Assembly: GCA_951230915.1 (NCBI GenBank)
Contig: OX579641.1
Coordinates: 14,920,254-14,984,253 of the forward strand
Direction: 5' to 3'
From: Antitrichia curtipendula
Lineage: Eukaryota; Streptophyta; Bryopsida; Hypnales; Leucodontaceae
Length of the DNA stretch: 64,000 bases
Program-made: the position numbers and the translations under genes
Part shown: positions 38,697 to 49,663 of the stretch, one piece after another
How positions within the stretch are numbered: position 1 is the stretch's first letter
How the letters are laid out: each line of letters begins with the position of its first letter
The notes under the pieces: model-generated
The model's database searches: none
What the model was told of the DNA's origin: nothing
The model's input: the letters and a program-made list of their open reading frames with translations, nothing else

Positions 38697-39448
38697 ATAA
38701 TCCCTAAAGGTTTTTGACTATGTGAAAAAGTGGGCAATTGCACTTCACAAGGTCAAATCATTATGAGAAAATGTTCGATATGGTTGTAACTCTTTGGATT
38801 CACTCTTCAAGGCAAATTGGTAACATTCTTGAAGAAAATTTAGATCATTTGGAATTGTACAATATATAGGAAAACAATAGTAAGTAGAAAGAAGTAGAGA
38901 ATGATTCAAAATACTAAATTGTTAACCATTTACTTATGGAATGGAAAAATGCCAATCCCAACAATTGTAATGTTGTAATAAACAATCTACAAGTGCATAA
39001 TATTTCTTTTGGGTTTTCTTCCCCAAATTATTGAAAATTGAATTAAATAAAGGACCTCAAAGTTTATTTTAGAATAGAAATCCATAAATACTTGTAAACT
39101 ACCCGCATCTAAAACTCCTCATAACTTTCATTTCATTAATCTTTCATGTACATAGAAATCTAGGAAACCAATTTCAGATTTTTATTTTTTATTAAAAGTG
39201 ATTCTTAAAGAAGTTTTATTTCCTGCCTGGGCTACAACCAAGCAATGAGAACTACATATTATACAATAACTTTTTCTAACCATGTGGTCAAAAGTTATGA
39301 AACTTATTGGGCCTTAAAAGCTCCTCCATAGACACATGCTGTGTGAAAATTTCAAATTAAAGAAAAAAAAAATTCCATTCGTAGTGAGCTGCCCAAAAAC
39401 ATTATATTGCCCCAAAAACACCCCGCAGTTTGGTCCTTTAGGGGATAG
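38697..39448 (-). mobile_element. TTAA-type transposon, subfamily A, internally deleted, ATAA-flanked
   Basis: ATAA, then TCCCTAAAGG on the left; CCTTTAGGGG then ATAG on the right. Shorter than full copies (752 against about 910-950 bp): a block near the left end, between the 'gactatgtg' tip and 'cacttcacaaggtcaaat', is lost. The same deletion is present in the duplicate at 45541, so it predates the duplication. Confidence 0.82.
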
Positions 39449-39644
39449 TCAGCAATTTCAATTAGACCTCAGACAGTATAATCACAATCCACTCACACTC
39501 CAAAACAAAAAAAACAGACATGAGCCACCTTAATAAGTATGGAATTCAGCCCTGTTGCAAAATGCAGACAAGGTCTAAACTTCCAAGAACAAAACACACG
39601 TGGCTCCAAACTTGATCGTATGTGAATGTGATTTAAGAAGAAAT

Positions 39645-39835
39645 TCTACGGTCGGCCATTGTGTTCACAACTAACATAATATAGCATAAGAAAACACGTT
39701 TGTCAATTGTTAGGGTAATAATCCTACGGCCATTGTGTTCACAACTACCATAATATAGCATAAGAAAACACGTTTGTCAATTGTTAGGGTAATAATCCTA
39801 CGGTTGGCATAGGAACATGTTTTGTCAATAGTTAA
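39645..39835 (+). repeat. Minisatellite seed, two to three units
   Basis: A phrase containing cattgtgttcacaacta, agcataagaaaacacgtttg, tcaattgttagggtaataa is repeated with little change, followed by a shorter unit. The same locus in the second duplicate has expanded to about eight units. Confidence 0.8.
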
Positions 39836-39842
39836 GGGAAAT

Positions 39843-39910
39843 TTTGAAATTTGAAGCATCATTGTAACATTTTATATGGCCACTTTGGCACTTCTTTAAA
39901 AATGAGAAAA
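39843..39910 (+). repeat. Fragment of the AGTGCCA-ended repeat
   Basis: Matches only the right end of the elements at 51247 and 58378 (aaatttgaagcatca..taacattttatat-gccactttggcactt). Confidence 0.55.
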
Positions 39911-40342
39911 AAGTCCTAACATGAATAAGGCATGATGAGCTATGAGCCATGATTGTGTGCACATATAAGGTAATTACACCTTAAATTGACCAAATAAGCA
40001 ATTCAACATGGTTTCCATGATTATATTGGACCCCCCTGTGAGGGTCTTGCTGGTAGTCAAAATGAGATTTTAGACTCTCTTGGAATGCATTTTTTGGACA
40101 TTGTATGAATAAACTATGTTCAATAAACTTTCAAATTGCTAAAAAATAGGTGTTTTCCATAATTGACATTGCACTCATGATTGATGGGAGTATATTTTAG
40201 GCAAGAATATGTAGGGTTGATTTTAGAAAGGGGTTAGAATTAGGAGTAGTTACCTTAGGCAATTTGCGCTTGTGCTTAGATAAGTCCAAATATAGAGTTT
40301 GAGCAATTATAGTATGCAAAAGTTTTAGAGCTCAAAGATCAA

Positions 40343-41283
40343 TTAACCTTTAAAGGTCAAAGACTATGTTTTCACCAAAACCACTCCCAAACTGCTATTT
40401 CTAATACAAGTATCAAATTTTAGAAAAACAACATTTTTGGAAAAATGTTACCAGAGGATCTTGTATTAAAATAGTTTGAGGAGTTGTTGAAAAAAAATTC
40501 AGAAACTTCCAGCGTGTGGATTCCAAGATATTAGCGTTTGAATTGGCAAAAATCCTTTTTCTGTCCCTGCGAAAATCTGGGCAGCTGCACTTTGCAAGGT
40601 CAGATTGGTATGAAAAAATGTCCAAAATGGTGGTTACTCTTTGGATTCATTCTTCAAGGCAAGTTGGCTACATCCTTGAAAAAATTCAGATCATTTGGAA
40701 TTGAAAAACATATAGGAAAAAAATAGTAAGTAGGAGGTAGAGAATGTTCAAAACACTAAATTGTTAAGAATTTAAATATGGAATTGAAAAAATGCCAATC
40801 CCAACGGTTGTAATGTTTTAATAAACAATCTACACCCAATATTTTTATTCTTTTTCAAAATTATTGAAAATTGAGCTAAATAAAGGACTTCAAAGTTTAT
40901 CTTAGAGTCAAGATTCCATAACTGCCCTCAAACTAAAACTCCTCATAACTTTCATCTTATTAATCAAAATGGAATGATTCAAAGCTTCCCACTTATATAT
41001 GAATCTAAAGAACCAATTTCAAATTCGTATTTTTTTTAAAAGTGATTTTTAAAGAAGTTTTTTCAGTTGCCCAAGTTGCGCACCAAAGAATGAAAATGAC
41101 ATATTATGCAATAACGTTTTAGTCACGTAGTCAAAAGTTATGAAAATCGTTGGGCCTTAAAGCTACTCCTTGGGCACATCTTCTGTGAAATTTTCAAAGA
41201 AAAAAAATAAAAATTTCGGCCGTAGTAAGCTGCCCAAAATCGCTATATTGTCAAAAAATGGTGTTTGGTACTTTAGGGGTTAA
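40343..41283 (-). mobile_element. TTAA-flanked transposon, subfamily A, with its empty site in the window
   Basis: TTAA 40343-40346, CCTTTAAAGGTC; right end TACTTTAGGGG then TTAA 41280-41283. Flanks 'ctcaaagatcaa' and 'tgatgttttcaattttt' are contiguous through a single TTAA at 36563-36566 in copy 1 of the duplication. This directly shows TTAA duplication with no other change. 941 bp including both TTAA; noncoding. Confidence 0.95.
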
Positions 41284-42910
41284 TGATGTTTTCAATTTTT
41301 ACCCTAATTTCAATGTCTTTGGGTTGTCTTTGTTAAGTACCTCTCGTCTAAGGGAAGCGGAGTTTGATTGGCTTTGACAAAAGAAAAGTTACATGTAAGC
41401 AGGACTTGATTCCAAAAGCAAGTCATTGGATAGGTGCAGGCTACAAAGTCACTTCTCATAACCTAGGGCCCTACTTGTTACATATGTAGTAGATTACTCA
41501 TAGCACCTCCCAAAAAGTCACTCAATTTAGGGTTTATACTAGCATTGAGTTCAAATGGAAGGCTAGCCTAATTTGCCTTCAATCTTGTCCTCAATTTGGC
41601 CCTAATTCACCACTCTGGCCCTAGATAATGTAAAGTGTTGAGACAAGATTCTAAGGCCAAATTTCAATTAATGTACTCTTGGATTTTCTTAATACTCATT
41701 AAAAATATATATAGCATGTATCTTTTCCTTTCTCTTCTTATATTTTCTATTTCAAAAAACAAAAGAAAGGGTGTTTAAAAAATATAATTAATTTTTTTTT
41801 TTTTTCTATTTCAAAAATCAAAGAATTTATAAAAAATAAATTTGAACCTTTTCCTTTCTCTTCCTATTTTTCTATTTGGCAAAAAAAGAGGGAGTTCTTT
41901 CACTTCTTTGGAACCTTTTCTTTTTTCTTGACATTGAAAGTAGAGTTGATGTTGAAACTAGAAATGTAGCCCCATAATAGTTGTCATTTATTTTTATGAG
42001 AATTTCAAGAATTTCAAGTAATAAATAATTTTGGTCTTGTCACTATTGTATTGGGATTTGAAAACAATCAAATGACTAAATACACCAGTCAAGAAAATAT
42101 CTCTTTTTTAATCTCTATTTTAAATCTCTATTTTCAGTTTTATTTTATCTTCAAAGTATGAAATTTTTTATGAGAACTTGAATGAACTCCATAATAAATA
42201 TAAATAAGGTCTTGCCATAAACGTTATTTCTTGTACCATAATCTTTCCTTGTTATATTCTTTTTTCAAATATGTGCCATGAGAATTGTTAAAAACACACA
42301 TCATCTCACAAATGTCAGGGTCTATGGCATAACTTCAACAATGACTTTCATTTATAGATTTGTGTCTATACAAAAAATCTAATTATTAAGTGTGTAATTT
42401 ATCAAAATTTGTGTTTGTACCATAGCATGTAATTTGCGTCTGCACCACAAAATTTAATTATTAAGCATGAAAGCTTACCAAATAAATCTCTCGTTTCAGT
42501 CAAGAACATAAACTTACTACATAAACATCTCATTTCAGCCCGTGCAGAACATAACATTACCAAAATAATAAACGTCTTGTTTCAGTTAAGAACAATTGTA
42601 CTATCCAAAGCATCTATACAAGAAATAAACATTACTAAATATCCGTCCTCTCAAACCCAGGGCTCCAAAGAATTAGCAACGCAGATGGAAGTTTCTTGAG
42701 TTCACAATTAATAACGATGTACCAAAAAAAGAAAAAAAGACCTTCCATTGGTAGATAGTGGAGATTTGTACAATCCAACAGAGGAGCCTAATTCGGCCCT
42801 AATCCAGCCCTAGATGGGAAATCAGGCTACCCAAAACCTTGTCTCAATTGCTCCCTTGAGGATGGATGGTTTGGTGTCAAGACTATGCCACCTAAGGCGA
42901 CATGTAGGAT

Positions 42911-43369
42911 GAGTACACCAAAGATGACATTTAGTGTTGAGTGACATTTAGTGTTTTTACCCCCCTACTAGCTACAACACTAAATCTGAACTTGTCCACA
43001 ATTAGTGTTAGACTTGAATGTGCCGGCTGCAAACTTCAGAGCCTTGTAACTTTTGCAAAAATTCTTCAAATTAGGAAAATGAGATGTTTTTCGGCATCTA
43101 CAGTTTTTGTACATGCCGAAAAACATCTCATTTTCCTGATTTGAAGAATTTTTGCAAAAGTTACAAGGCTCTGAAGTTTGCAGCCGCCTAGCCCTAATCG
43201 GTCCGATTCTGTCCGTGAACAGTGATATTCCGTCTGATATGACAACTCTGGTTCACATTTAGTGTTTGAATTGACATTTAATGTTACTTACTTTCATAGG
43301 GTAATTGGCTTTTAGTGCATGCCTTCGTATTTAGTGTACAAGACACTAAATATCATCTTTAGTGTAGTG
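42911..43369. mobile_element. CACTA-like (En/Spm) nonautonomous element
   Basis: The left end GAGTACACCAAAGATGACAT and TTTAGTG face the right end CACTAAATATCATCTTTAG, TGTAGTG (inverted). The right tip is CACTACACTAAA in reverse, a typical CACTA tip; the left tip is mutated (GAGTA for CACTA). About ten ATTTAGTGT or ACACTAAAT motifs lie in both orientations, like subterminal transposase sites. Possible 3-bp target gat/gtt. The centre is a long hairpin. No transposase. Confidence 0.7.
43023..43188. repeat. Near-perfect long hairpin inside the CACTA-like element
   Basis: Arms of about 73 bp, starting ccggctgcaaacttcagagc and ending gctctgaagtttgcagccg, with one internal difference that still pairs as G-U in RNA, around a loop of about 17 bases. 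If transcribed it would give a long double-stranded RNA stem. Confidence 0.93.
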
Positions 43370-43521
43370 GTTTCAATCCGGCCCTAGTATAAAGTCCTTG
43401 GGCCAAATTGGGAGAAATTGAGTATTCCTATTGGTTCAAACTTGGAGAGTTCCATCCAGCCTTCAATCCAGCCCCAAGTATAAACCAACCTTTTAATTCA
43501 TCCTATCATTTGACCTCTATA

Positions 43522-44473
43522 TTAACCCCTAAAGGACCAAACACCGTTTTTTGACAACATAGCGTTTTTGGGCAGCTCATCACGAATGGAATTTTTATTT
43601 TTTTTCTTTGAAATTTTCACAGAAGATGTGCCCGAGGAGTAGCTTTAGGGCCCAACAATTTTCATAACTTTTGACGACATGGTTAAAAAGTTATGGTATG
43701 ACATGTAGTTTTCATTGTTCGGTGGGCAGCCCGGGCAGCAAAAAAACTTCTTTAAAAATCATTTTCTAGAGAAATAAAAATTTGAAATTGGTTCTCTAGA
43801 TTTATGTGCACAAGGAAAGCTTTGAATCATTCCACTTTGATTTATGAGATGAAAGTTATGAGGAATTTTAGTTGTGGGTAGTTTGCGGATAGTTATGGAA
43901 TCTCTACTCTAAAATGAACTTTGAAGTCCTTTATTTAACTCAATTTTCAATATTTTTGGAAAAAAATATAAACACAAGGTGTAGATTGTTTATTACAACA
44001 TTACAATCGTTTGGATTGGCATTTTTCAATTCCATAATTAAATCCTTAACAATTTAGTGTTTTGAATCATTTTCTACTTCTTTCTACTTACTATTTTTTT
44101 CCTATATGTTGTACAATTCCAAATGATCTGAAATTTTTCAAGCATGTAGCTAACTTGCTTTGAAGAATGAATCCAAAGAGTTACCACCATTTTGGACATT
44201 TTTTCATACAAATGTGACCATGTGAAGTGCAGCTGCCCGATTTTTTGCAGGGACAGAAAAAGGGTTTTTGTCACTTCAAATGCTAATATCTTGCAATCTA
44301 CACGGTGGAAATTTCTGAAATTTTTTCCACATCTTCTCAAACTAGTTTACTACATGATCCTACGGTTATATGTGTCCAAAAAAGTATTTTTTCCAAAATT
44401 TGGTACTTGTACTAGAAATGGCAGTTTGGGAGCGTTTTTAGTGAAAACATAGTCAAAAACCTTTAGGGGTTAA
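43522..44473 (+). mobile_element. TTAA-flanked transposon, subfamily A (copy within the 2.1 kb insertion)
   Basis: TTAA 43522-43525, CCCCTAAAGGACCAAAC; right end ACCTTTAGGGG then TTAA 44470-44473. Both tips and both TTAA are intact, so this is among the best-preserved copies. 952 bp, noncoding. Confidence 0.92.
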
Positions 44474-44899
44474 CCACATTGCTAAACATTAGGATTTGTA
44501 GTTTCTTATAACTTTGTAATGACGTGGCAACCTACAAGTATTCAATGGATGACAAAGAATACTTCTATATAAGACAAAAGTGCAAATGTTCATTTTTAGA
44601 ATTTTGTTTGGAAAAAGGAAGTCTTGCACAGTAGCCATTTGACCTACAATGACTGCCCTTGATTTGTTTTTTGAAGCAAATGATTCACCTAGTACCCCTC
44701 CAAAAGGATGATTTCCACGGTGACCGTCCCGGCATTCCGGGGTGAAATTTGCAATTTTGAGTGGAACTTTCAAAGACAGATCACATTTTGGAACTGGAAA
44801 GTCCACTCCAGTCAAATCTCAAAAGCAATGGTAAGTTACTCTTGAATGACTTTGCTGCCAAGCTTGTGAAAGTTGCTCCAAACCCGGTACGGTATGTAC

Positions 44900-45184
44900 T
44901 AAGATGGGTACCCGAAAACCACCACTTTTTGCAACTGTGTATAATTTGCTAAAATTATTATACGGGTTCGATTTTCATATATTTTTTTTGTTGACACATG
45001 AAAGGCGAGGTTCCAACGCAACAAAAAAACATGACATTTGGATACCATATGCAAAATTTAATAATGGTCTATGGATGTCATAAAATCGTTTCTTCAGCAT
45101 ACGAACATATTGATTTTGGAGATGTACATAGAATAATGATGGCGAGTTTTTAGGCAAGGTATTATTTGGGGTGTACCCACCTTA
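44900..45184 (+). mobile_element. TA-MITE family 3, duplicate of 38061
   Basis: TAAGATGGGTACCCGAAAA ... GGGGTGTACCCACCTTA. Its position matches the copy at 38061 in the first duplicate, so it was carried by the duplication rather than inserted independently. Confidence 0.87.
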
Positions 45185-45540
45185 ATCCTAATGCAATGCA
45201 CTAGTATATGATCCCCCCCCACCAAAAGAAACATTCATAGTCTCATGCAACACCACATTCAAGCAACGTTGGGGATTTTTTCGAGTTCTACTAATTATCT
45301 CCCTATACAATTCTCATATTGAACTAGTTTTTTAAGTATTGTGGCCAATTTCTTTTATTCTCTATTTTTTAATTCTGAAATAAAAAAGTTTATAGAATTT
45401 TTTCCCCAATTTTTTTTCCAATGTTTTGAACTTGAAATTTTTTTTCTCCATTTCCATTGGCTAACAATGAACTAACCAAAGGTTCTCCCTGAACATTGAT
45501 CACAAGTACATTACCTTCACAAAGGCATCATGCTCTCAAA

Positions 45541-46285
45541 ATAATCCCTAAAGGTTTTTGACTATGTGAAAAAACAGTTAGCTGCACTTCACAAGGTCAA
45601 ATCATTATGAAATAAATGTTCAATATGGTTGTGATTCTTTGGATTCATTCTTCAAGGCAAGTTGGTTAAATGCTTGAAATTTTTTAGATAATTTGGAATT
45701 GTACAATATATAGGAAAAAAATAATAAGCAGAAAGAAGTAGAGAATGATTCAAAATACAAAACTGTTAACCATTTACTTATGGAATTGAAAAATGCCAAT
45801 CCCAATAGTTGTACTGCTGTAATAAACAATCTACAAGAGCCTACTATTTTTTTTTCCTAAAATATTGAAAAATGAATTAAAAAAAGGACTTCAAAGTTTA
45901 TTTTAGAATAGAAATCCATAAATACTTGTAAACTACCCACATCTAAAACTCCTCATAAATTTCAATTCATTAATCTTTCATGTACATAGAAATCTAGGAA
46001 ACCAATTTCAGATTTTGTATTTTTTTGTTAAAAGTGATTTTTAAAGAAGTTTTCTTTCCTGCTTGGGTTGTAACCAAGCAATGAGAACTACATATTATAC
46101 AATAACTTTTTCTAACCATGTGGTCAAAAGTTATGAAACTTATTGGGCCTTAAAAGCTCCTCAATAGACACATGTTGTGTGAAAATTTAAAATTTAAAAT
46201 AAAATAAAAATTCAATTCGTAATGAGCTGCCAAAAAACATTATGTTGCCAAAAAAACAACCCGCATTTGGTCCTTTAGGGGATAA
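45541..46285 (-). mobile_element. TTAA-type transposon, subfamily A, ATAA-flanked, duplicate of 38697
   Basis: ATAA 45541-45544 and ATAA 46282-46285 flank TCCCTAAAGG...CCTTTAGGGG. Here the target copy is ATAA on both sides, which suggests either original insertion at ATAA or mutation before duplication. Same internal deletion as its duplicate. Confidence 0.83.
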
Positions 46286-46495
46286 TCAGCAATTTCAATT
46301 AGACCCCACGAGGTCAAACCTCAGACAGTATAATCACAATCCACTCACACTCCAAAACAAAACAAAAAACAGACATGAGCCACCTTAATAAGTACGGAAT
46401 TCAGCCCTGTTGCAAAATGCAGACAAGGTCTAAACTTCCGAGAACAAAACACACGAGGCTCCAAAACTCAATCGTACGTGAACGTGATTTAAGAA

Positions 46496-46903
46496 GAAAT
46501 TCTACGGTCGGCCATTGTGTTCACAACTAGCATAATACGGCATAGGAAAACACATTCTTCAATTGTTAAAATAATAATCCTACGGCCAGCATAGGAACAT
46601 GTTTTTGTCAATTGTTTAAGATAATAATCCTACGGCCGGCATAAGAACATGTTTTGTCAATCGTTAAGATAATAATCCTACGGCATAGGAACATGCTTTT
46701 CAATTGTTAAAATAATCCTACGTACGGCATAGGAACATGTTCGTCAATTGTTTAAGATAATAATCCTACGGCCGGCATAGGAACATGTTTTGTCAATCGT
46801 TAAGATAATAATCCTACGGCATAGGAACATGCTTTTCAATTGTTAAAATAATAATCCTACGGCCGGCATAGGAACATGTTTTTGTCAATTGTTAAGGTGA
46901 TCC
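46496..46903 (+). repeat. Expanded minisatellite, about eight units of 38-50 bp
   Basis: Units contain AATCCTACGG, (ccgg)cataggaacatg, tttttgtcaatt, gtt-aagataat, with two length variants alternating (with and without the 'ccgg' block). It is the expanded counterpart of 39645-39835. Confidence 0.9.
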
Positions 46904-47237
46904 GGTAGCTCATGTCAACCCATAGTCAGTCATGGCAATCACAAGCACAGCATGATCAATGATCTCTCATCAATTTGTCAATGATCAGCGAATTTGTTTC
47001 CTGTGTACGAAACAGCTCATGTGTGCACTAAGTTACAGTGGACTTGGAACTGACACAAAAAAAGCAACGCCCCTCACTTTCCTTGTCAGTGACTGCCTTG
47101 TCCACCTTTAAATTCAGGGGAAGCTCGGCTGGAAATTCTCCGCTGGCTTCCTCAAGGAAGGTCTTGACTTTGTGTGGGTTTCAATCGTCGGTTGAATCTT
47201 CAAATCTCCATCAATGGTGGGTTTTTTTCCTTCTAAT

Positions 47238-47830
47238 TTAACCCCTAAAACCTCGAGGGTGTTTTCTGTCAGAAACCACTCAAAACTACCACTTCTGTTG
47301 TATTCACTTAAGGAAACCAATTTTTTTTTTTTTTTTTTCTGGAATCTAACCATAAGATCTTATACTTAACTTGTCTGAGATCATGTAGTAAGGATTTCAT
47401 CAAATTTGACCGTACGGATTGAAAGATATTAGCATTCAAAGTTGAACAAAAAGTTTTTTTTCAAGAAGATGCTTAAATTGCCCGAAAAACTAAGATTGTC
47501 CATAACTTTCTCATCCCTAGTCCAAATAGAATGAATAAAAGCTTCACGTATAGGTAAAAAACATAATATTTTAGGAAAAAAATTCAAAAAAAATTATTTT
47601 GACTCTTTTTAATTTTTTTTTTGCTACCCGCCAATCTCCATTTCTTACTCACTGAGCCATAACTTTTTCATCCGGCATCCGATTGAAACAAAAATTATAT
47701 ATCCACAAAGCTCTTGCAAAGCTACATAACCTCAAAAAATCTCAAAAAAATTCACTTCAAATTGAGACAATAAGAACCTACCCGGACCCAAATTGTCCCC
47801 CGAGGGGACAAGCGGGGCTTTAGGGGTTAA
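47238..47830 (-). mobile_element. TTAA-flanked transposon, subfamily B, internally deleted
   Basis: TTAA 47238-47241, CCCCTAAAACCTCGAGGG; right end GGGGCTTTAGGGG then TTAA 47827-47830, preceded by the palindrome TTGTCCCCCGAGGGGACAA. About 340 bp of the middle, present at 48540-48900 in the full copy, is missing. Confidence 0.88.
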
Positions 47831-48163
47831 GGTAACTACACCTAAAATGAATCGAATAAACTCTATGGCATAACCAATGTGCTGTAGAAAATGAATAACA
47901 TTTTTTGCACACATTGCTAAAAGAATATGAAAATCAAATTGCAAGTGCTTCCATAATTTTTGGGTGAATTGTGAATTAGTTACAAATTTTCAGAGATTCA
48001 AGGTGCATGGTGCTAAAAGTGTCATGTAGGTGATGCCAAAATGAATTTGATGCACATGAAGAAATGACAGTAGAGAGAAATTAAAACAACACAAAGTGCA
48101 CGCAAAATGGACCACTTGTAGAGTTGCCACCTCCACAGTTCCATTAATAGAGTTGCACACTAC

Positions 48164-49093
48164 TTAACCCCTAAAGGACCATTGTCCCTTCGGGGGACAA
48201 ACGGGATTTCAGGCAGGTACCTGTGGGCTGAATTTTTGTCGTGATTTTTTGATTTTTTTTTGGAAGATAGAAAAATTGATTAGCTTTCTGGGAATATAAT
48301 TTTTTTCACAATCGGTGCCTGGGAACAAAAGTTATGATCAAATAAGCTCAAAACAGCGGTCAGGGGGCAGCAAAAAAAATTTGCAATTTTTTTTTTTTTT
48401 TTTTTTCTAATTTTTTTTCTTATAGATTATATTTTTTTCTATCTGGAAAGCTTTTATTCATTTCATTTGGATTTGTTATGAGAAAGTTATGGACAATCTT
48501 GTTTTTCGGGCACTTAGAGCATCTTCCTGAAAAAATAACTTGTAGGATTCATTTCTGAATGCAATTTTTATAATTTATCAAAACAAAAAGTTCCACAAGG
48601 TTTAGTTTTTTTTCTAGAACAATCTCACCATTGGGATTAGTGCTTTTTAATTCCATATAAAAGATATTAATATTTTAGATTTTCTTTCTATCTTGTACCT
48701 ACTTCTACTTAACAATTTTTTTAATAATGAAAATTAAGTTTTTTGGGATTTTTTTTTTTTCCTAGATTCTCAACTCAATTCTCCACTATAAAGATTAAAA
48801 GCTCAAAACTCTGTAGTGCAAAACATTTAAGTTAAAAATGTTCAAAGTCATAAAATCTAGTCCCGCAATGTGCTGAAATACTTGGTTTTTTCACTTTAGA
48901 TGCAGATATCTTGCAATCTGTGCGGTCAAAAATTCTGAAATTTTTTCCACACATTTTCATACTAGTTAGGTATAAGATCCTACGGTTAGATGTGAAAAAA
49001 CAATAATTTTCAATTTTTTTTACTCTTTGCTATAGAAATGGCAGTTTTGAGTGTTTTTTGGCAGAAAAATGGCCTTGGTCCTTTAGGGGTTAA
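48164..49093 (+). mobile_element. TTAA-flanked transposon, subfamily B (full-length)
   Basis: TTAA 48164-48167, CCCCTAAAGGACCATT, then the palindrome GTCCCTTCGGGGGAC; right end GGTCCTTTAGGGG then TTAA 49090-49093. Its right third is close to subfamily A (aaatggcagtttt-gagtg-tttt) while the left third is unrelated. 930 bp, noncoding. Confidence 0.92.
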
Positions 49094-49255
49094 GATTCAT
49101 TTAAGATTTGTCCTTGCCATGCGCACCATTTGGGGAATCCTCTCTATCTATTTTCCCTTCAAAAATAGGGGTTGGTTTTCAGGAGCGGTCCATTTTAGGG
49201 GGAGTTATCTTAAGTCTAATCTTGCAAGTTAACCCTTGAAGGATGCCACAGACAC

Positions 49256-49663
49256 TAGCAAAACTGCCCTTAGTCAACTACTTAAGTGATTCCGTGCATG
49301 CTCTAGAGCAATATAAGGCAATGTGATTTTTTTTGTCATATAGGAAGATAGAAATCATAAGGATTGAACTTTTTTTGGTAATTTTATGCCTTGAATTAAA
49401 ATTATTATGAGTTTTTGGAAGCCCAAAGTTGGTCTAAAACCCGTACCAAATGTAAAGATTCTTTCAATTCCAATCATTCAAGAACTACTTTCTTGCTTAC
49501 TACTTTGGGACACGTGTCATGACCTTATTAGTGCCAACCTTGAAAAGGAGAAAAAATCACATTTCTAGCATTGGTTGGAAATCTACTCTAGCCTTGGTTG
49601 GAAATAGCTGCACCCTACAAGTTGGATATAGATCCCTAGTTCAGAATGGGTGGTTCTACCATA
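49256..49663 (+). mobile_element. TA-MITE family 2 copy with family 1 empty site
   Basis: Left end TAGCAAAACTGCCCTTAGTC (diverged), right end GGGTGGTTCTACCATA. The run ccttggttggaaaTAgctgcaccctac around 49603-49620 is the unoccupied form of the site filled at 20824-21370. Confidence 0.8.

Larger units (their letters stand above)
36135..39920 (+). repeat. Segmental duplication, copy 1 (3.8 kb unit)
   Basis: Begins ATGAATAAGGCA and matches 39921-46900 in order, apart from insertions in the second copy. It contains one family 3 MITE (38061) and one internally deleted TTAA element (38697), both also in copy 2. It carries an intact empty site, ctcaaagttcaaTTAAtgatg at 36551-36570, where copy 2 holds a 0.94 kb TTAA element. 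No gene inside. Confidence 0.9.
39921..46903 (+). repeat. Segmental duplication, copy 2, expanded by insertions
   Basis: Follows copy 1 directly and in the same orientation. Two gains account for most of the length difference: a TTAA element at 40343-41283, and about 2.1 kb between roughly 42400 and 44543 holding a CACTA-like element and another TTAA element. The terminal minisatellite has also grown. Noncoding throughout. Confidence 0.88.

Noticed and set aside
2254..44452. Recurrent open frames of 60-90 residues beginning MDIFSYKCD or MRRCGKNF at 2254, 19843, 32340, 40413, 44074 and 44192
   Set aside because: They lie at the same place inside subfamily A transposon copies, on both strands, and reflect repeated DNA rather than a protein; frames are interrupted differently among copies and show no domain.
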